In this document: positions 1 to 8,993 of the stretch, piece by piece | How the letters are laid out: every line of letters begins with the position of its first letter | Position numbering within the stretch: the stretch's first letter is position 1 | Assembly (NCBI GenBank): GCA_903881515.1 | Contig: CAIRTN010000202.1 | Location: 1-44,454 of the forward strand | DNA: 44,454 bases | Reading direction: 5' to 3' | Source: an uncultured Rhodospirillales bacterium | GTDB taxonomy: Bacteria; Pseudomonadota; Alphaproteobacteria; Acetobacterales; Acetobacteraceae | Notes under the pieces: generated by a model | Seen by the model: the letters and a program-made list of their open reading frames with translations, nothing else | Told to the model about the DNA's origin: nothing | Databases searched by the model: none | Program-made: the position numbers and the translations under genes

Positions 1-96
1 CAGGAAGGCCCACGCTTCGGCCATTTCGTCGAGATCTATGGCGTGGCGGAAACCATCGCCCTGATCGACGGCGCCCTGGCCCGCGAGGCCGCCTGA
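1..96 (+). CDS. C-terminal fragment of an unidentified protein, truncated by window start
   Basis: Open frame from base 1 (QEGPRFGHFVEIYGVAETIALIDGALAREAA*) ending with TGA at 94-96, just before the next CDS. Confidence 0.5.
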   Translation, partial: QEGPRFGHFVEIYGVAETIALIDGALAREAA

Positions 97-100
97 CCCG

Positions 101-2119
101 ATGATGAACGTCCTGAAGCGGCTGCTGCGCAATCTGCCGGCGCTGCTCGGCGTCGTGCTGCTGATCGGCGCGATCTATGTGGTGCAGAAGGAATTCCGCA
201 ACCTCAAGATCGCCGACATCCGTGCCGCCCTCGATGCCCTGCCGCAGCGCGCGCTGGTGATCTCGTTCGGCTGGACCATCCTGTCCTACGGCATCCTGAC
301 TTTCTACGACCGCCTCGGCACCTTCTACGCCGGCCGCCCGGTCAGCTACGGCAAGGTCGCCTTCGCCAGCTTCTGCGCCTATTCGCTGGCGCATAATCTC
401 GGCTTCGCCGCGGTGTCGGGTGCTGCGGTGCGCTACCGGCTCTACGCGCATTGGGGCCTGACCCCGCTGCAGATCGGCAAGGTGGTGGCGTTCTGCTCGC
501 TCACCTTCGGCCTCGGCGGCATGGTGCTCGGCGGCATCATCCTGTTCTGGGAACCCGAGGCGGTGCCCTTCCTGGGCGATCACGTGCCGATCTGGATCCT
601 GCACACCGTTGCCGGCGCATTATGGCTGCTGGTGATCGTCTACGTCGTGCTCTCCCGCGTCGTCGGCACGGTGAAGCTGTTCGGCAACGAGGTCGAACTG
701 CCCAGTTGGCGGATGGCGATCCTGCAGGTGCTGCTGGCCACCGTCGATGTCGCGGTCACCGCCGCGATCTTCTACGCCCTGCTGCCGGTGGCCCCTGGCC
801 TGACCTACCTGCGCTTCCTCGGCGTCTACGTCGCCAGCTACACTGCCGGCCTCGCCGCCAATCTGCCGGGCGGCATCGGCGTGTTCGACACCGCGATGCT
901 GCTGGGCCTGTCGCCCTGGATGCAGGCGCCCGAGATCGTCGGCGCCATCGTGGTGTTCCGGCTTTACTACTACATCATCCCGCTGTTCCTGGCCGGCAGC
1001 ATGTTCGCCGGCAACGAGATCCTGCTGCGCGGCCGCGGCGTGATGGCGAAAACCGCCAATCTGTCCGGCGTGCAGGCGATCGGCCGCTGGAGCGACCCCG
1101 ATTTCGTCGCAGCCGCCTTGACCGGCATGGTCGCCCTGTCCGGCGCGCTGCTGCTGGGCATCGGCGCGGTGGACGCGCATCCCGATTTCTCCTGGATCGA
1201 CCCCGATTTCACCGACATCGCCACCGGCCCCGGCGAGTTCCTCACCAGCCTGGTCGGCGCCGGCCTGCTGGTGATGGCGATCGCCCTGGCGGAGCGCGTG
1301 GCACTGGCCTGGGGCAGCACGCTGGGCCTGCTGATCATCGGCGCCGCGGCCACCATGGCCGAAGGCCAGCCCGGCTGGATTCCCGCCGTGCTGACCTTGG
1401 CGGCCCTGACCACCGTTCCGTTTCACCGCAGCTTCAACCGCCCGGCCCGCGTCATCGCCGCCCCGTTGCAGGCCGGCAGCATCGTGCCGCTGGCCATCCT
1501 GATCGGCTGCGTGGTAGCGCTGGCCCGCCTTGCGCCGCGGGTGCGCGGGCTGGTCGACAATGATAGCTGGTGGGCGCTGATCCTGTCGGCCGACGTGCCG
1601 AACGCGATCCGCGCGATCGTCGGGCTCGCCGTGTTCCTGGCCGGCCTCGCGCTCTGGGGCTTGCTGCGGCCGCGCCGGATCGCGACGATCGCCTGGAGCT
1701 CCAGCGAAGCCCAGGAATACACGTCCCTCGGTGGCATGATGCCCGGCACCCCCGACGGCGTGGTGCGCGGCGAGGACGGCAGGGCGATGATCGCCTTTCG
1801 CCGGCTGGACAAGGTGATGCTCGCCTTCGGCGACCCGGTCGGCCCGCCCGATGACCGGGTTTCGGCGATCTGGCGGTTCTGCGATCTCGCGCGGCAGGAG
1901 AACCTGCGCCCGGCGGTCTGGCGCGCCGGCACCACCCTGCTGAAGGTCTACGCCGATCTCGGCTTGGCCGCCGTCCCGCTCGACGAAGCCGGACAACCGT
2001 TGGCCGATGCCGAGGACGGGCCTGGTCCGCACGCCAGCCGCTATCTGGTCTGCCGTGCCGAACGCGACCTGCAAGGCCTGCTGCCGCTGCTGCCCGGGCT
2101 GGCGCAGCCGAAGCCCTAG
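101..2119 (+). CDS. MprF-like lysylphosphatidylglycerol flippase/synthetase family protein with short C-terminal domain
   Basis: 672 aa; multi-TM LPG_synthase_TM-like N-terminus (NLGFAAVSGAAVRYRLY, NLPGGIGVFDTAML) and partial DUF2156-like region (AFGDPVGPPDD...IWRFCDLA). Confidence 0.8.
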   Translation: MMNVLKRLLRNLPALLGVVLLIGAIYVVQKEFRNLKIADIRAALDALPQRALVISFGWTILSYGILTFYDRLGTFYAGRPVSYGKVAFASFCAYSLAHNLGFAAVSGAAVRYRLYAHWGLTPLQIGKVVAFCSLTFGLGGMVLGGIILFWEPEAVPFLGDHVPIWILHTVAGALWLLVIVYVVLSRVVGTVKLFGNEVELPSWRMAILQVLLATVDVAVTAAIFYALLPVAPGLTYLRFLGVYVASYTAGLAANLPGGIGVFDTAMLLGLSPWMQAPEIVGAIVVFRLYYYIIPLFLAGSMFAGNEILLRGRGVMAKTANLSGVQAIGRWSDPDFVAAALTGMVALSGALLLGIGAVDAHPDFSWIDPDFTDIATGPGEFLTSLVGAGLLVMAIALAERVALAWGSTLGLLIIGAAATMAEGQPGWIPAVLTLAALTTVPFHRSFNRPARVIAAPLQAGSIVPLAILIGCVVALARLAPRVRGLVDNDSWWALILSADVPNAIRAIVGLAVFLAGLALWGLLRPRRIATIAWSSSEAQEYTSLGGMMPGTPDGVVRGEDGRAMIAFRRLDKVMLAFGDPVGPPDDRVSAIWRFCDLARQENLRPAVWRAGTTLLKVYADLGLAAVPLDEAGQPLADAEDGPGPHASRYLVCRAERDLQGLLPLLPGLAQPKP

Positions 2120-3495
2120 CCGCTGCGCCGCCCCGGCAGCGCCGCCAGCAGCGGCGCCGCGACGACCAACCAGATGATGCGGGCCTGATAGCGGTCATGC
2201 GGCTTGGCCAGCGCCCCGGTCGCAAACGCATTGGCCAGCAGCCCGACCAGCACCATCACCGCCAATCCCCCCGCCGGCGACCGGCCATGGATCGCCAACC
2301 CGCCGAGCATCACCAGCAGACCCGCCGCCCCCGCGCCCAGCACCAGCAGGATCGGCAGCGCCAGTTGGCTCGCCACCGCCTCAAGCTTGTCGGTCGATTG
2401 CAGCGAGGCATAGAACCGCGCCAGTTCGATGCGCGGGAAGAACTCGCGCAGGCTGTTGGTCACCGAGCCTTCCAGCCAGGTCGACCGCAGCGTGTCGCCC
2501 AGCGCGAACATGCCAAGCTGCCGCACCGTATTGCCCGCCATCGCTTTCGCGACCGCCAAAGGCTCGGCCAGCACCGTCGCGGTGACGATCTCGCCCGCCT
2601 CGCGCGCCAGCACCTGCGGCCCCCCGGGCGTGGTCCAGACCGGGCCGCGCTCGTTCCACATGAACTCGTCGCTATCGGTCGGCAGCCGCGCCGTCCAGCC
2701 GCACATCCGCCATCCCGCCTTCGGGCATTCGCGTTCCAGCGTATCGACCACCAGTCCATCCGCCGACAGCCGGGACAGCATGAACACCGAGCCGAACGGC
2801 GAGACCGCGAAGCGATGGAAGCCGATCAGGTTGCTGGCGATCAGCAATATCACCGCCACAACCAGCGGCCCCAGCACCGCTGGCACCCGCGACGGCCGCA
2901 GGAACAGCACAGCCAGGATACAGGCCGCGGCAATCACCAGATGCGACAGATGCACCACGATGGCGACCGTGGCCACTACCCGGATCCACAGCCGCGACGA
3001 GCGGTCCACCCGGTCGTCAAAACCCAGCAGAAACAGCGACAGCACCACCAGCGGCGCAAAGATGTCCGGCATCAGCAGGCTGGTGAACCAGGCGCAGGTG
3101 GTAAGCCCGGCAAGCACGGCGCTGATGCTGACATGCCAGAGCAGGCTGGGCGCGGTGATCGCACTGCGCGACAGCCACAGCATGTGCGAGACAATAAGCG
3201 CCTGCGCCGCCGCCGGCAGCCAGAGCGTGGCGCCGCCGTGCAGCAGCCGCAGGAACGGGCCATAGGCGAACGGCTTGTCCCAGATCATCCGCGGCACGTC
3301 GGCCTGCACCAGGAAGGCATGGGTATCGCTGAACAGGATCGGGTAGCCATTCACCAGCGCCGGCCACAGCAATGCCGCCGCCCCCAGCACGACAGCCAGC
3401 GCGGTTTCTATCAATGACGGTTGGCGTCCGGCCGAATCGCCCCATTTATGGGACTCATCGAAGCGGACCCCCCTGCTCATGCGCATCACAGCCAT
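2116..3495 (-). CDS. multi-pass membrane protein, uncharacterised (start codon uncertain)
   Basis: Long ORF with many hydrophobic segments; 4-bp convergent overlap with the mprF-like gene; the 5' end overlaps the divergent DUF2177 gene, so the true start is probably downstream. Confidence 0.65.
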   Translation of the reverse strand: MAVMRMSRGVRFDESHKWGDSAGRQPSLIETALAVVLGAAALLWPALVNGYPILFSDTHAFLVQADVPRMIWDKPFAYGPFLRLLHGGATLWLPAAAQALIVSHMLWLSRSAITAPSLLWHVSISAVLAGLTTCAWFTSLLMPDIFAPLVVLSLFLLGFDDRVDRSSRLWIRVVATVAIVVHLSHLVIAAACILAVLFLRPSRVPAVLGPLVVAVILLIASNLIGFHRFAVSPFGSVFMLSRLSADGLVVDTLERECPKAGWRMCGWTARLPTDSDEFMWNERGPVWTTPGGPQVLAREAGEIVTATVLAEPLAVAKAMAGNTVRQLGMFALGDTLRSTWLEGSVTNSLREFFPRIELARFYASLQSTDKLEAVASQLALPILLVLGAGAAGLLVMLGGLAIHGRSPAGGLAVMVLVGLLANAFATGALAKPHDRYQARIIWLVVAAPLLAALPGRRSG

Positions 3496-3880
3496 CGCTT
3501 ACGGCATCACCGCCATTGCTTTCTTCGCCCTCGATGCCGCATGGCTCGGGACCATGGTCGGCGCGTTCTACAAGCCGCGGCTGGCGGGCCTCCTTTTGGA
3601 ACGCCCGCGATTGGATGCGGCATTGGTGTTCTACGCGCTTTATATCGCGGGTGTCATTGTCTTCGCGGTCAGCCCGGCGCTGGAACAGGGCGGATGGAAG
3701 CGGGCGCTGCTGCTGGGGGCAATGCTCGGACTGCTGGCCTATGGCACCTACGACCTGACGAACCTGGCAACCATCCAGGGGTTCTCCGCCGAAGTGGCCA
3801 TTGTCGATATGATGTGGGGCGCCTTCGCCACCGGCGTCGCGGCCTCGGTCGCCACCGCGTTGACCAGTTGGTTCGACTGA
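3479..3880 (+). CDS. DUF2177 family membrane protein
   Basis: 133 aa; LDAAWLGTM...FYKPRL...YALYIAGV...YGTYDLTNLATI typical of DUF2177. Confidence 0.85.
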   Translation: MRITAIAYGITAIAFFALDAAWLGTMVGAFYKPRLAGLLLERPRLDAALVFYALYIAGVIVFAVSPALEQGGWKRALLLGAMLGLLAYGTYDLTNLATIQGFSAEVAIVDMMWGAFATGVAASVATALTSWFD

Positions 3881-5502
3881 CGCTCGGCCAAAGCGGCAGC
3901 CACATTCTCGATCACCGACGCCCAGTCGCCGGGCGCCGGCTGGCGGAACAGGCGCATCGATTCATACCACACCGTGTCGCGGCGCCGTGTCATCCAGCGC
4001 CAGTCCGGCGCGTGCGGCAGCAACAGCCAGACCGGCTTGCCCATCGCCGCCGCCAGATGCGCCACCGCAGTATCGACCGAGATCACCAGATCGAGCCCCT
4101 CGATCATCGCCGCGGTGTCGGCGAAATCGCCCAGCAATGCGCCCATGTCGGTCAGGCCCAGTTCGGCCGTCGCGCACCCTGAACCGGGCCCGACCTGCAG
4201 GCTGACCGGCGCGATGCCGGGCATCCGCACCAGGCTGGCCAGCAACGACGGCGGCAGCGAGCGGCGGCGGTCATTGCCATGCGCCGGATTGCCGGCCCAG
4301 GCCAGACCGACCAACGTACCATACGCCGGCAGCCGCCGCCGCCAGGCGACGGCGCGTGCGGCATCGGCATTCAGGTAGCCCTCGGCCATCGGGATGTTGC
4401 CGGTCGTGGTGCCGAACAACCGGGGCAGGCTCATCTGGTCGACCCAGAGATCGTATTCGGGCAGCGGCGCGGATTTCGCGATCACCCGCGCTGGCAACTG
4501 CGCCAGCAGCGGCACCAACGCCGGCGCACAGTGCAGGATCACCCGCGCCCCACGCGCCGCCAGCAGCGTGATGTAGCGGGCGAACTGGATGGTATCGCCG
4601 AGACCCTGCTCGGCACGCACCAGCAAGCGCTTACCGTGAAGGTCGCCCCGGCGCCATTCCAGGCCGGGCAGGCGCGGAAAATCCCGTGCAAAGCGGGGGT
4701 GGCGCTTGCGGGCTTCGTAAGCCGACAGACCGCGGCCATATTCGCCGCGCAGCAGCAGCACCCAGGCATGCGCCCAGGCGGCGGTGGCATCGCCGGGCGC
4801 ACGGCGCACCGCTTCGGCACACATCGTCTCGGCCTCGGTCAGGCTGCCGGCCTCGGCGAGGGCGAGGCCGAGCGCGGAAAACCCCTCGGCATCCGACGCG
4901 ATGGCGACGGCACGGCGCAGCGCGGCGACGGCTGCCTCCACCCGGCCGAGCATCGATTCGGCGTGGCCCAGCGAGATCCAGGCCGCCGCGTTATCCGGCG
5001 CCTCGGCCACCACCGGGCGCAGCACCGCGGCCGCCTCCGCCGCACGGTGGTTGACGCGCAGCGCCGCCCCGAGCGCCACCCGTTGCTCAATCCCCGGCTC
5101 AGCCGCCATTGCCGCCTCGGCCTCGCGCAGCGCCTCGGCCGGTTCGTCGATCCGCAACAACACCATCGCGCGCGCCGCCCGCATCGCGGGGTCGTCCCAG
5201 CTTGCCAATGCGGTGGCGTATTCCGCCGCCGCTTCCACCAGTTCGCCCGCTGCAGCGCAGGCATCCGCCAGCGCACGGCGCAAAGCCGCATGGGCCGGGC
5301 GCTGGGCCACCGCACGGCGTAAGAGGCCCATCGCCCCCACCGCGTCACCGTGCCCGAGTTGCAGCAGGCCGAGCAGATGCAGCGCGGTCGGATGCTCCGG
5401 CGTACGCCGCAGCACCTCACGATACAGCGCGTCCGCGCCATGGGTATCGCCGGCACGATGCCGGTCCAGCGCGTCCTGCAGGTCGGAGATGGTTTCGGAC
5501 AT
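3748..5502 (-). CDS. TPR-repeat protein with C-terminal glycosyltransferase-like domain
   Basis: TPR units (ALYREVLRRTPEHPTALHLLGLLQLGHGD) followed by GT9/GT41-like tail (GLAWAGNPAHGNDRRRSLP... LVISVDTAVAHLAAAMGKPVWLLLP); start MSETISDLQ. Confidence 0.85.
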   Translation of the reverse strand: MSETISDLQDALDRHRAGDTHGADALYREVLRRTPEHPTALHLLGLLQLGHGDAVGAMGLLRRAVAQRPAHAALRRALADACAAAGELVEAAAEYATALASWDDPAMRAARAMVLLRIDEPAEALREAEAAMAAEPGIEQRVALGAALRVNHRAAEAAAVLRPVVAEAPDNAAAWISLGHAESMLGRVEAAVAALRRAVAIASDAEGFSALGLALAEAGSLTEAETMCAEAVRRAPGDATAAWAHAWVLLLRGEYGRGLSAYEARKRHPRFARDFPRLPGLEWRRGDLHGKRLLVRAEQGLGDTIQFARYITLLAARGARVILHCAPALVPLLAQLPARVIAKSAPLPEYDLWVDQMSLPRLFGTTTGNIPMAEGYLNADAARAVAWRRRLPAYGTLVGLAWAGNPAHGNDRRRSLPPSLLASLVRMPGIAPVSLQVGPGSGCATAELGLTDMGALLGDFADTAAMIEGLDLVISVDTAVAHLAAAMGKPVWLLLPHAPDWRWMTRRRDTVWYESMRLFRQPAPGDWASVIENVAAALAERQSNQLVNAVATEAATPVAKAPHIISTMATSAENPWMVARFVRS

Positions 5503-5547
5503 GACGGGGCCTCGCCTGGGGTTGCCCGGCATTCGGCCACACCCGGC

Positions 5548-6018
5548 TTAAGACGCGGTTAACGCCCCCCAACGCGCCGCCGCGGCATCGTCCGCCTCGC
5601 GGGCATCGACCCAGTTATCCTCGCCGCTGGCGAAGCGTTCCTTTTTCCAGAACGGCGCCGCGGTCTTTAGCCAGTCGATCAGGAACGCCGCGGCATCCAG
5701 CGCCGCCTGACGGTGCGCGGAAGCAGCCAGCACCAGCACGATGTTCTCGCCGGGCAGCAGCACGCCGACACGGTGGATCAAGGTGCAGCCCAGCAGATCC
5801 CAACGCCGCTCCGCCTCGGCAGCGATACGGGCCATCGCCCGCTCGGTCATTGCCGGATAATGCTCCAGCGTCATCGCGCTGATCGCGTGGCCATGCGCAT
5901 TGCCGCGCACGGTGCCGACGAAAATCCCGTAGCCGCCAATATCCTGCCGCCCAGCGCCCAACGCCGCGAGTTCGGCCGAAACGTCGAAATCCGCCGTCTG
6001 CACCCGGATGCTGGCCAT
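5548..6018 (-). CDS. moaE: molybdopterin synthase catalytic subunit MoaE
   Basis: GYGIFVGTVRG...LEHYPAM...HRVG.LLPGE...APFWKKE motifs; adjacent to moaD. Confidence 0.93.
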   Translation of the reverse strand: MASIRVQTADFDVSAELAALGAGRQDIGGYGIFVGTVRGNAHGHAISAMTLEHYPAMTERAMARIAAEAERRWDLLGCTLIHRVGVLLPGENIVLVLAASAHRQAALDAAAFLIDWLKTAAPFWKKERFASGEDNWVDAREADDAAAARWGALTAS

Positions 6019-6019
6019 G

Positions 6020-6271
6020 CTACCCCCCGGTCACCGGCGGGAAGAACGCCACCTCGTCGCCGTCACGCACGACGGCGTCGGGGTCGGCGAATTCCTGGTT
6101 CACCGCGCAGCGCACGGTGTTCCCCACCGCGAACGCCGCGTGATACGCCGGGCCACGACCGCGCATCCAGGCCACCAGAGTTCCAACCGTGTTGACCTCG
6201 GCGGGGACCGCAACCTCCTCCTCGCCGGTGCCGATGCGCTCGCGCAGCCAGGCGAAGTAGAGAATCCGCAT
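6020..6271 (-). CDS. moaD: molybdopterin synthase sulfur-carrier subunit MoaD
   Basis: 83-aa ubiquitin-like protein ending VAFFPPVTGG; immediately upstream of moaE. Confidence 0.93.
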   Translation of the reverse strand: MRILYFAWLRERIGTGEEEVAVPAEVNTVGTLVAWMRGRGPAYHAAFAVGNTVRCAVNQEFADPDAVVRDGDEVAFFPPVTGG

Positions 6272-6864
6272 CAGCGCGGAACGGGGACGATCGTGGTCGA
6301 GCCATCCGAACCTATCAGGGTCGCGGTGCCGTTGCCGTTGTTGATCACGGTGCCGGTCTTACCGGTCGGCAGGGTGAAGGTCTCGGTGCCGTTGCCGCCG
6401 ACGCTGGTGATCGCCGGGCCGATTGGGGTCTGCAGCACGCGCCCGGTGGGGCTGTTGGCGCCCAGCGGCTGGTTCGGCGGCGGCGGCGCGGCGCGCAGGG
6501 CCGGCACGGTGCGCGTCGGCGCGGCCGGTCCGACCGTGTTGCCGATCGGCATCGGCTTGGGAATGCTGCTGGCGTCTCCACTTCCTGGCACAACGCCAGG
6601 ATCACGCTGCAGATCGGACAATGTCTTGGCCGGCGGCAACGGGCCGGGCCAGACATTGCCGGCCTCGGGAAGCAACGGCTGCTCCGGCGCGGCGTTGCCG
6701 CCAACGCGCACCATGTTCGGCGCATCGCCGGCCGGCCGGTTCGGGCCAGTCGAGAACGAGATCGTGTCGGAGATAAACTTTCCGATCCCGTCAATCGGGG
6801 AGCCAATGTAGTTACAGGCCGGGAGAAGCAGCAGCAGGCCGAGCGGAAACAGGCGGCGCATCAT
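6271..6864 (-). CDS. putative lipoprotein, Pro/Gly-rich
   Basis: Signal peptide with lipobox-like LLPAC; low-complexity body; stop overlaps moaD start (TGATG). Confidence 0.65.
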   Translation of the reverse strand: MMRRLFPLGLLLLLPACNYIGSPIDGIGKFISDTISFSTGPNRPAGDAPNMVRVGGNAAPEQPLLPEAGNVWPGPLPPAKTLSDLQRDPGVVPGSGDASSIPKPMPIGNTVGPAAPTRTVPALRAAPPPPNQPLGANSPTGRVLQTPIGPAITSVGGNGTETFTLPTGKTGTVINNGNGTATLIGSDGSTTIVPVPR

Positions 6865-6915
6865 GGATATCCTTGGCGAGCGTTCGAACGAATGTGCCCT
6901 CCCAGCGCCATCATC

Positions 6916-7431
6916 TCAAGGTGCATGGTGCGCTGCAGCGGCAGAATCGAAGAAATCCACGATCCAGTCCGCCACCAGAGCGGGGTCATTGAGCGGCAAA
7001 ACCGGGCGGTCACAGCCCGCAACCGGCGTGTCGGCGGCAATCGCGACGATGTCCGGCCGTTCGGGAAACAATGGCGGACGGCGCAGACTGGGGCGGAAAA
7101 CCTCGATTTTGGGGTGAGGATTGGTTTTGAACCCCTCAACCAGCACGATATCGACCGGCGACAACTGCCCCAGCAGATCCGACAGATCCGGCTCCGGCCC
7201 GTTCAATTCATGCATGAGTGCCCAGCGCCGCGCCGAAGCGATCAAAACCTCCTGCGCGCCGGCCTGCCGGTGACGCCAGGAATCCTTGCCCGGCTGGTCC
7301 AGGTCAAAGCCATGATGCGCGTGCTTGACGGTCGAGACGCTGTGGCCGCGCGCCTTCAGCAACGGGATCAGCGCCGCGACCAGAACCGTCTTGCCGCTGC
7401 CGGACCAGCCGGTCAGCCCCATCAGCTTCAT
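6916..7431 (-). CDS. mobB: molybdopterin-guanine dinucleotide biosynthesis protein MobB
   Basis: P-loop GLTGWSGSGKTVL, STVKHAHHGFDLDQPGKDS, LVEGFK. Confidence 0.93.
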   Translation of the reverse strand: MKLMGLTGWSGSGKTVLVAALIPLLKARGHSVSTVKHAHHGFDLDQPGKDSWRHRQAGAQEVLIASARRWALMHELNGPEPDLSDLLGQLSPVDIVLVEGFKTNPHPKIEVFRPSLRRPPLFPERPDIVAIAADTPVAGCDRPVLPLNDPALVADWIVDFFDSAAAAHHAP

Positions 7432-8012
7432 TTCGCCGAATCAGGCCGCGCGGCATGGCGCAGCCCCGTGGTCAGGTAGTCCCATCCGGTCACCAGGGTC
7501 AGGGCCGCGGCGACCCACAGCATCGCCTCGCCGATAATCGTCACCGGCAGCCAGCCGATGTGCAGCAGATGTGCCGAATCGTTGCCCGCCAGCAGGGCGC
7601 CGAGCGCCCCCATCTGCACCCCGGTCTTCCACTTCGCCAGATGCGTCACCGGCAGACCGACCCGCACACCCGCGAGATATTCGCGCAGGCCGCTGACCAG
7701 GATCTCGCGCAGCATGATGACGATCGAGGGATACAGCCCCGCCGGGCTCAGCCGGTCGGTACCAACCAGCATCATCAGCGCGGCGGCGACCAGCAGCTTG
7801 TCGGCGATCGGGTCAAGCATACGGCCGAGGTCGGAGGTCTGCTTCCAGTCGCGCGCCAGCTTGCCGTCGAAGTAGTCGGTGATGCCGGCGATGCTGAACA
7901 CCACGCAGGCGGCAAAGTCGCTGCCGGGCGAGCGGATCGCGGCCAGCACCACCATCAGCGGGATCAGCGCGATGCGCAGAAAGGTCAGCAGGTTCGGAAG
8001 ATCGGTGATCAT
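7428..8012 (-). CDS. pgsA: CDP-diacylglycerol--glycerol-3-phosphate 3-phosphatidyltransferase
   Basis: MITDLPNLLTFLRI...; CDP-alcohol phosphotransferase motif DYFDGKLAR...LGRMLDPIADKLL; ATGA overlap with mobB. Confidence 0.93.
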   Translation of the reverse strand: MITDLPNLLTFLRIALIPLMVVLAAIRSPGSDFAACVVFSIAGITDYFDGKLARDWKQTSDLGRMLDPIADKLLVAAALMMLVGTDRLSPAGLYPSIVIMLREILVSGLREYLAGVRVGLPVTHLAKWKTGVQMGALGALLAGNDSAHLLHIGWLPVTIIGEAMLWVAAALTLVTGWDYLTTGLRHAARPDSAK

Positions 8013-8059
8013 GGGAATGTAGACTAGTCGTTCCCGCGCCGCGCGGAAAGTTTGACGCG

Positions 8060-8980
8060 ATGACAGCTTCGCCGCAGGCTGCCGGCATGCAAACCCGACC
8101 GCACGGCATCTGGCCGATCCTCTACGCATTCTTCGACGCCCAGGACCGGCTGGACCGCAGCGCGATGCGCCGGCAGACCGAGATCGTGGTCAAGGCCGGT
8201 AGCCATGGCATGGCGATTCTCGGCCTGGCCACCGAGGTCGGCAAACTGTCGCCGGCCGAACGGCGGCAGATGGTGGAATGGGCGGCAGAGGACCTGGCCG
8301 GGCGGCTGCCGCTCGCCGTGACGATCTTCGGCAACACGCCGGAGGAGCAGAGCGCGGCGGTGAGCCATGCCGCGGCCAACGGCGCCTCCTGGGTGGTGCT
8401 GCAACCGCCGCGCCTGCCGGGGATTTCAGAGGCCGAACTGATCCGCTTCTTCGGCGCGGTGATCGAGCGTGCGCCGATTCCGGCCGGCATCCAGAACGCG
8501 CCCGACCTGATCGGCATCGGCCTGGGGCCTGCGGGCATCGCCACGCTGGCGCGCAACCATGCCAATTTCACTGTGCTGAAGGGGGAGGGACCAGCGACGC
8601 TGATCGCGCGTATCGCCGCCGAGACCGGCGATCAGTTGGCGATCTTCAACGGCCGCGGCGGGCTGGAGCTGCCGGATAATCTGCGCGCCGGCTGCGCCGG
8701 GCTGATCCCTGCGCCGGACTGCTTCGAGGCGCAGGTGCAGATCTACGAGGCGATGCGCCGCGGCGACGAGGCGACTGCGGAACGGTTGTATCGCGACATC
8801 CTGCCGGCGATCGTGTTTGTGATGCAGTCGGTGGATCACCTGATCTGCTACGGCAAACGCCTCGTCGCCGCGCGGATGGGCATCGAAGTGTTCGAGCGCG
8901 GGCCGGGGCTGGCGGCGAACGCGTTCGGCCTGTCGGTGGTCGAACGCTTCGCTCGCGAACTGGGTCCCTACCCGGAGTAG
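8060..8980 (+). CDS. dihydrodipicolinate synthase/N-acetylneuraminate lyase superfamily protein
   Basis: 306-aa DapA-like TIM barrel; candidate Schiff-base Lys in FTVLKGEGP. Confidence 0.8.
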   Translation: MTASPQAAGMQTRPHGIWPILYAFFDAQDRLDRSAMRRQTEIVVKAGSHGMAILGLATEVGKLSPAERRQMVEWAAEDLAGRLPLAVTIFGNTPEEQSAAVSHAAANGASWVVLQPPRLPGISEAELIRFFGAVIERAPIPAGIQNAPDLIGIGLGPAGIATLARNHANFTVLKGEGPATLIARIAAETGDQLAIFNGRGGLELPDNLRAGCAGLIPAPDCFEAQVQIYEAMRRGDEATAERLYRDILPAIVFVMQSVDHLICYGKRLVAARMGIEVFERGPGLAANAFGLSVVERFARELGPYPE

Positions 8981-8993
8981 GGACCCACGTGCA

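Noticed and set aside
620-2074. 484-aa minus-strand ORF antisense to the mprF-like gene
   Set aside because: Low-complexity composition; real gene on the plus strand.
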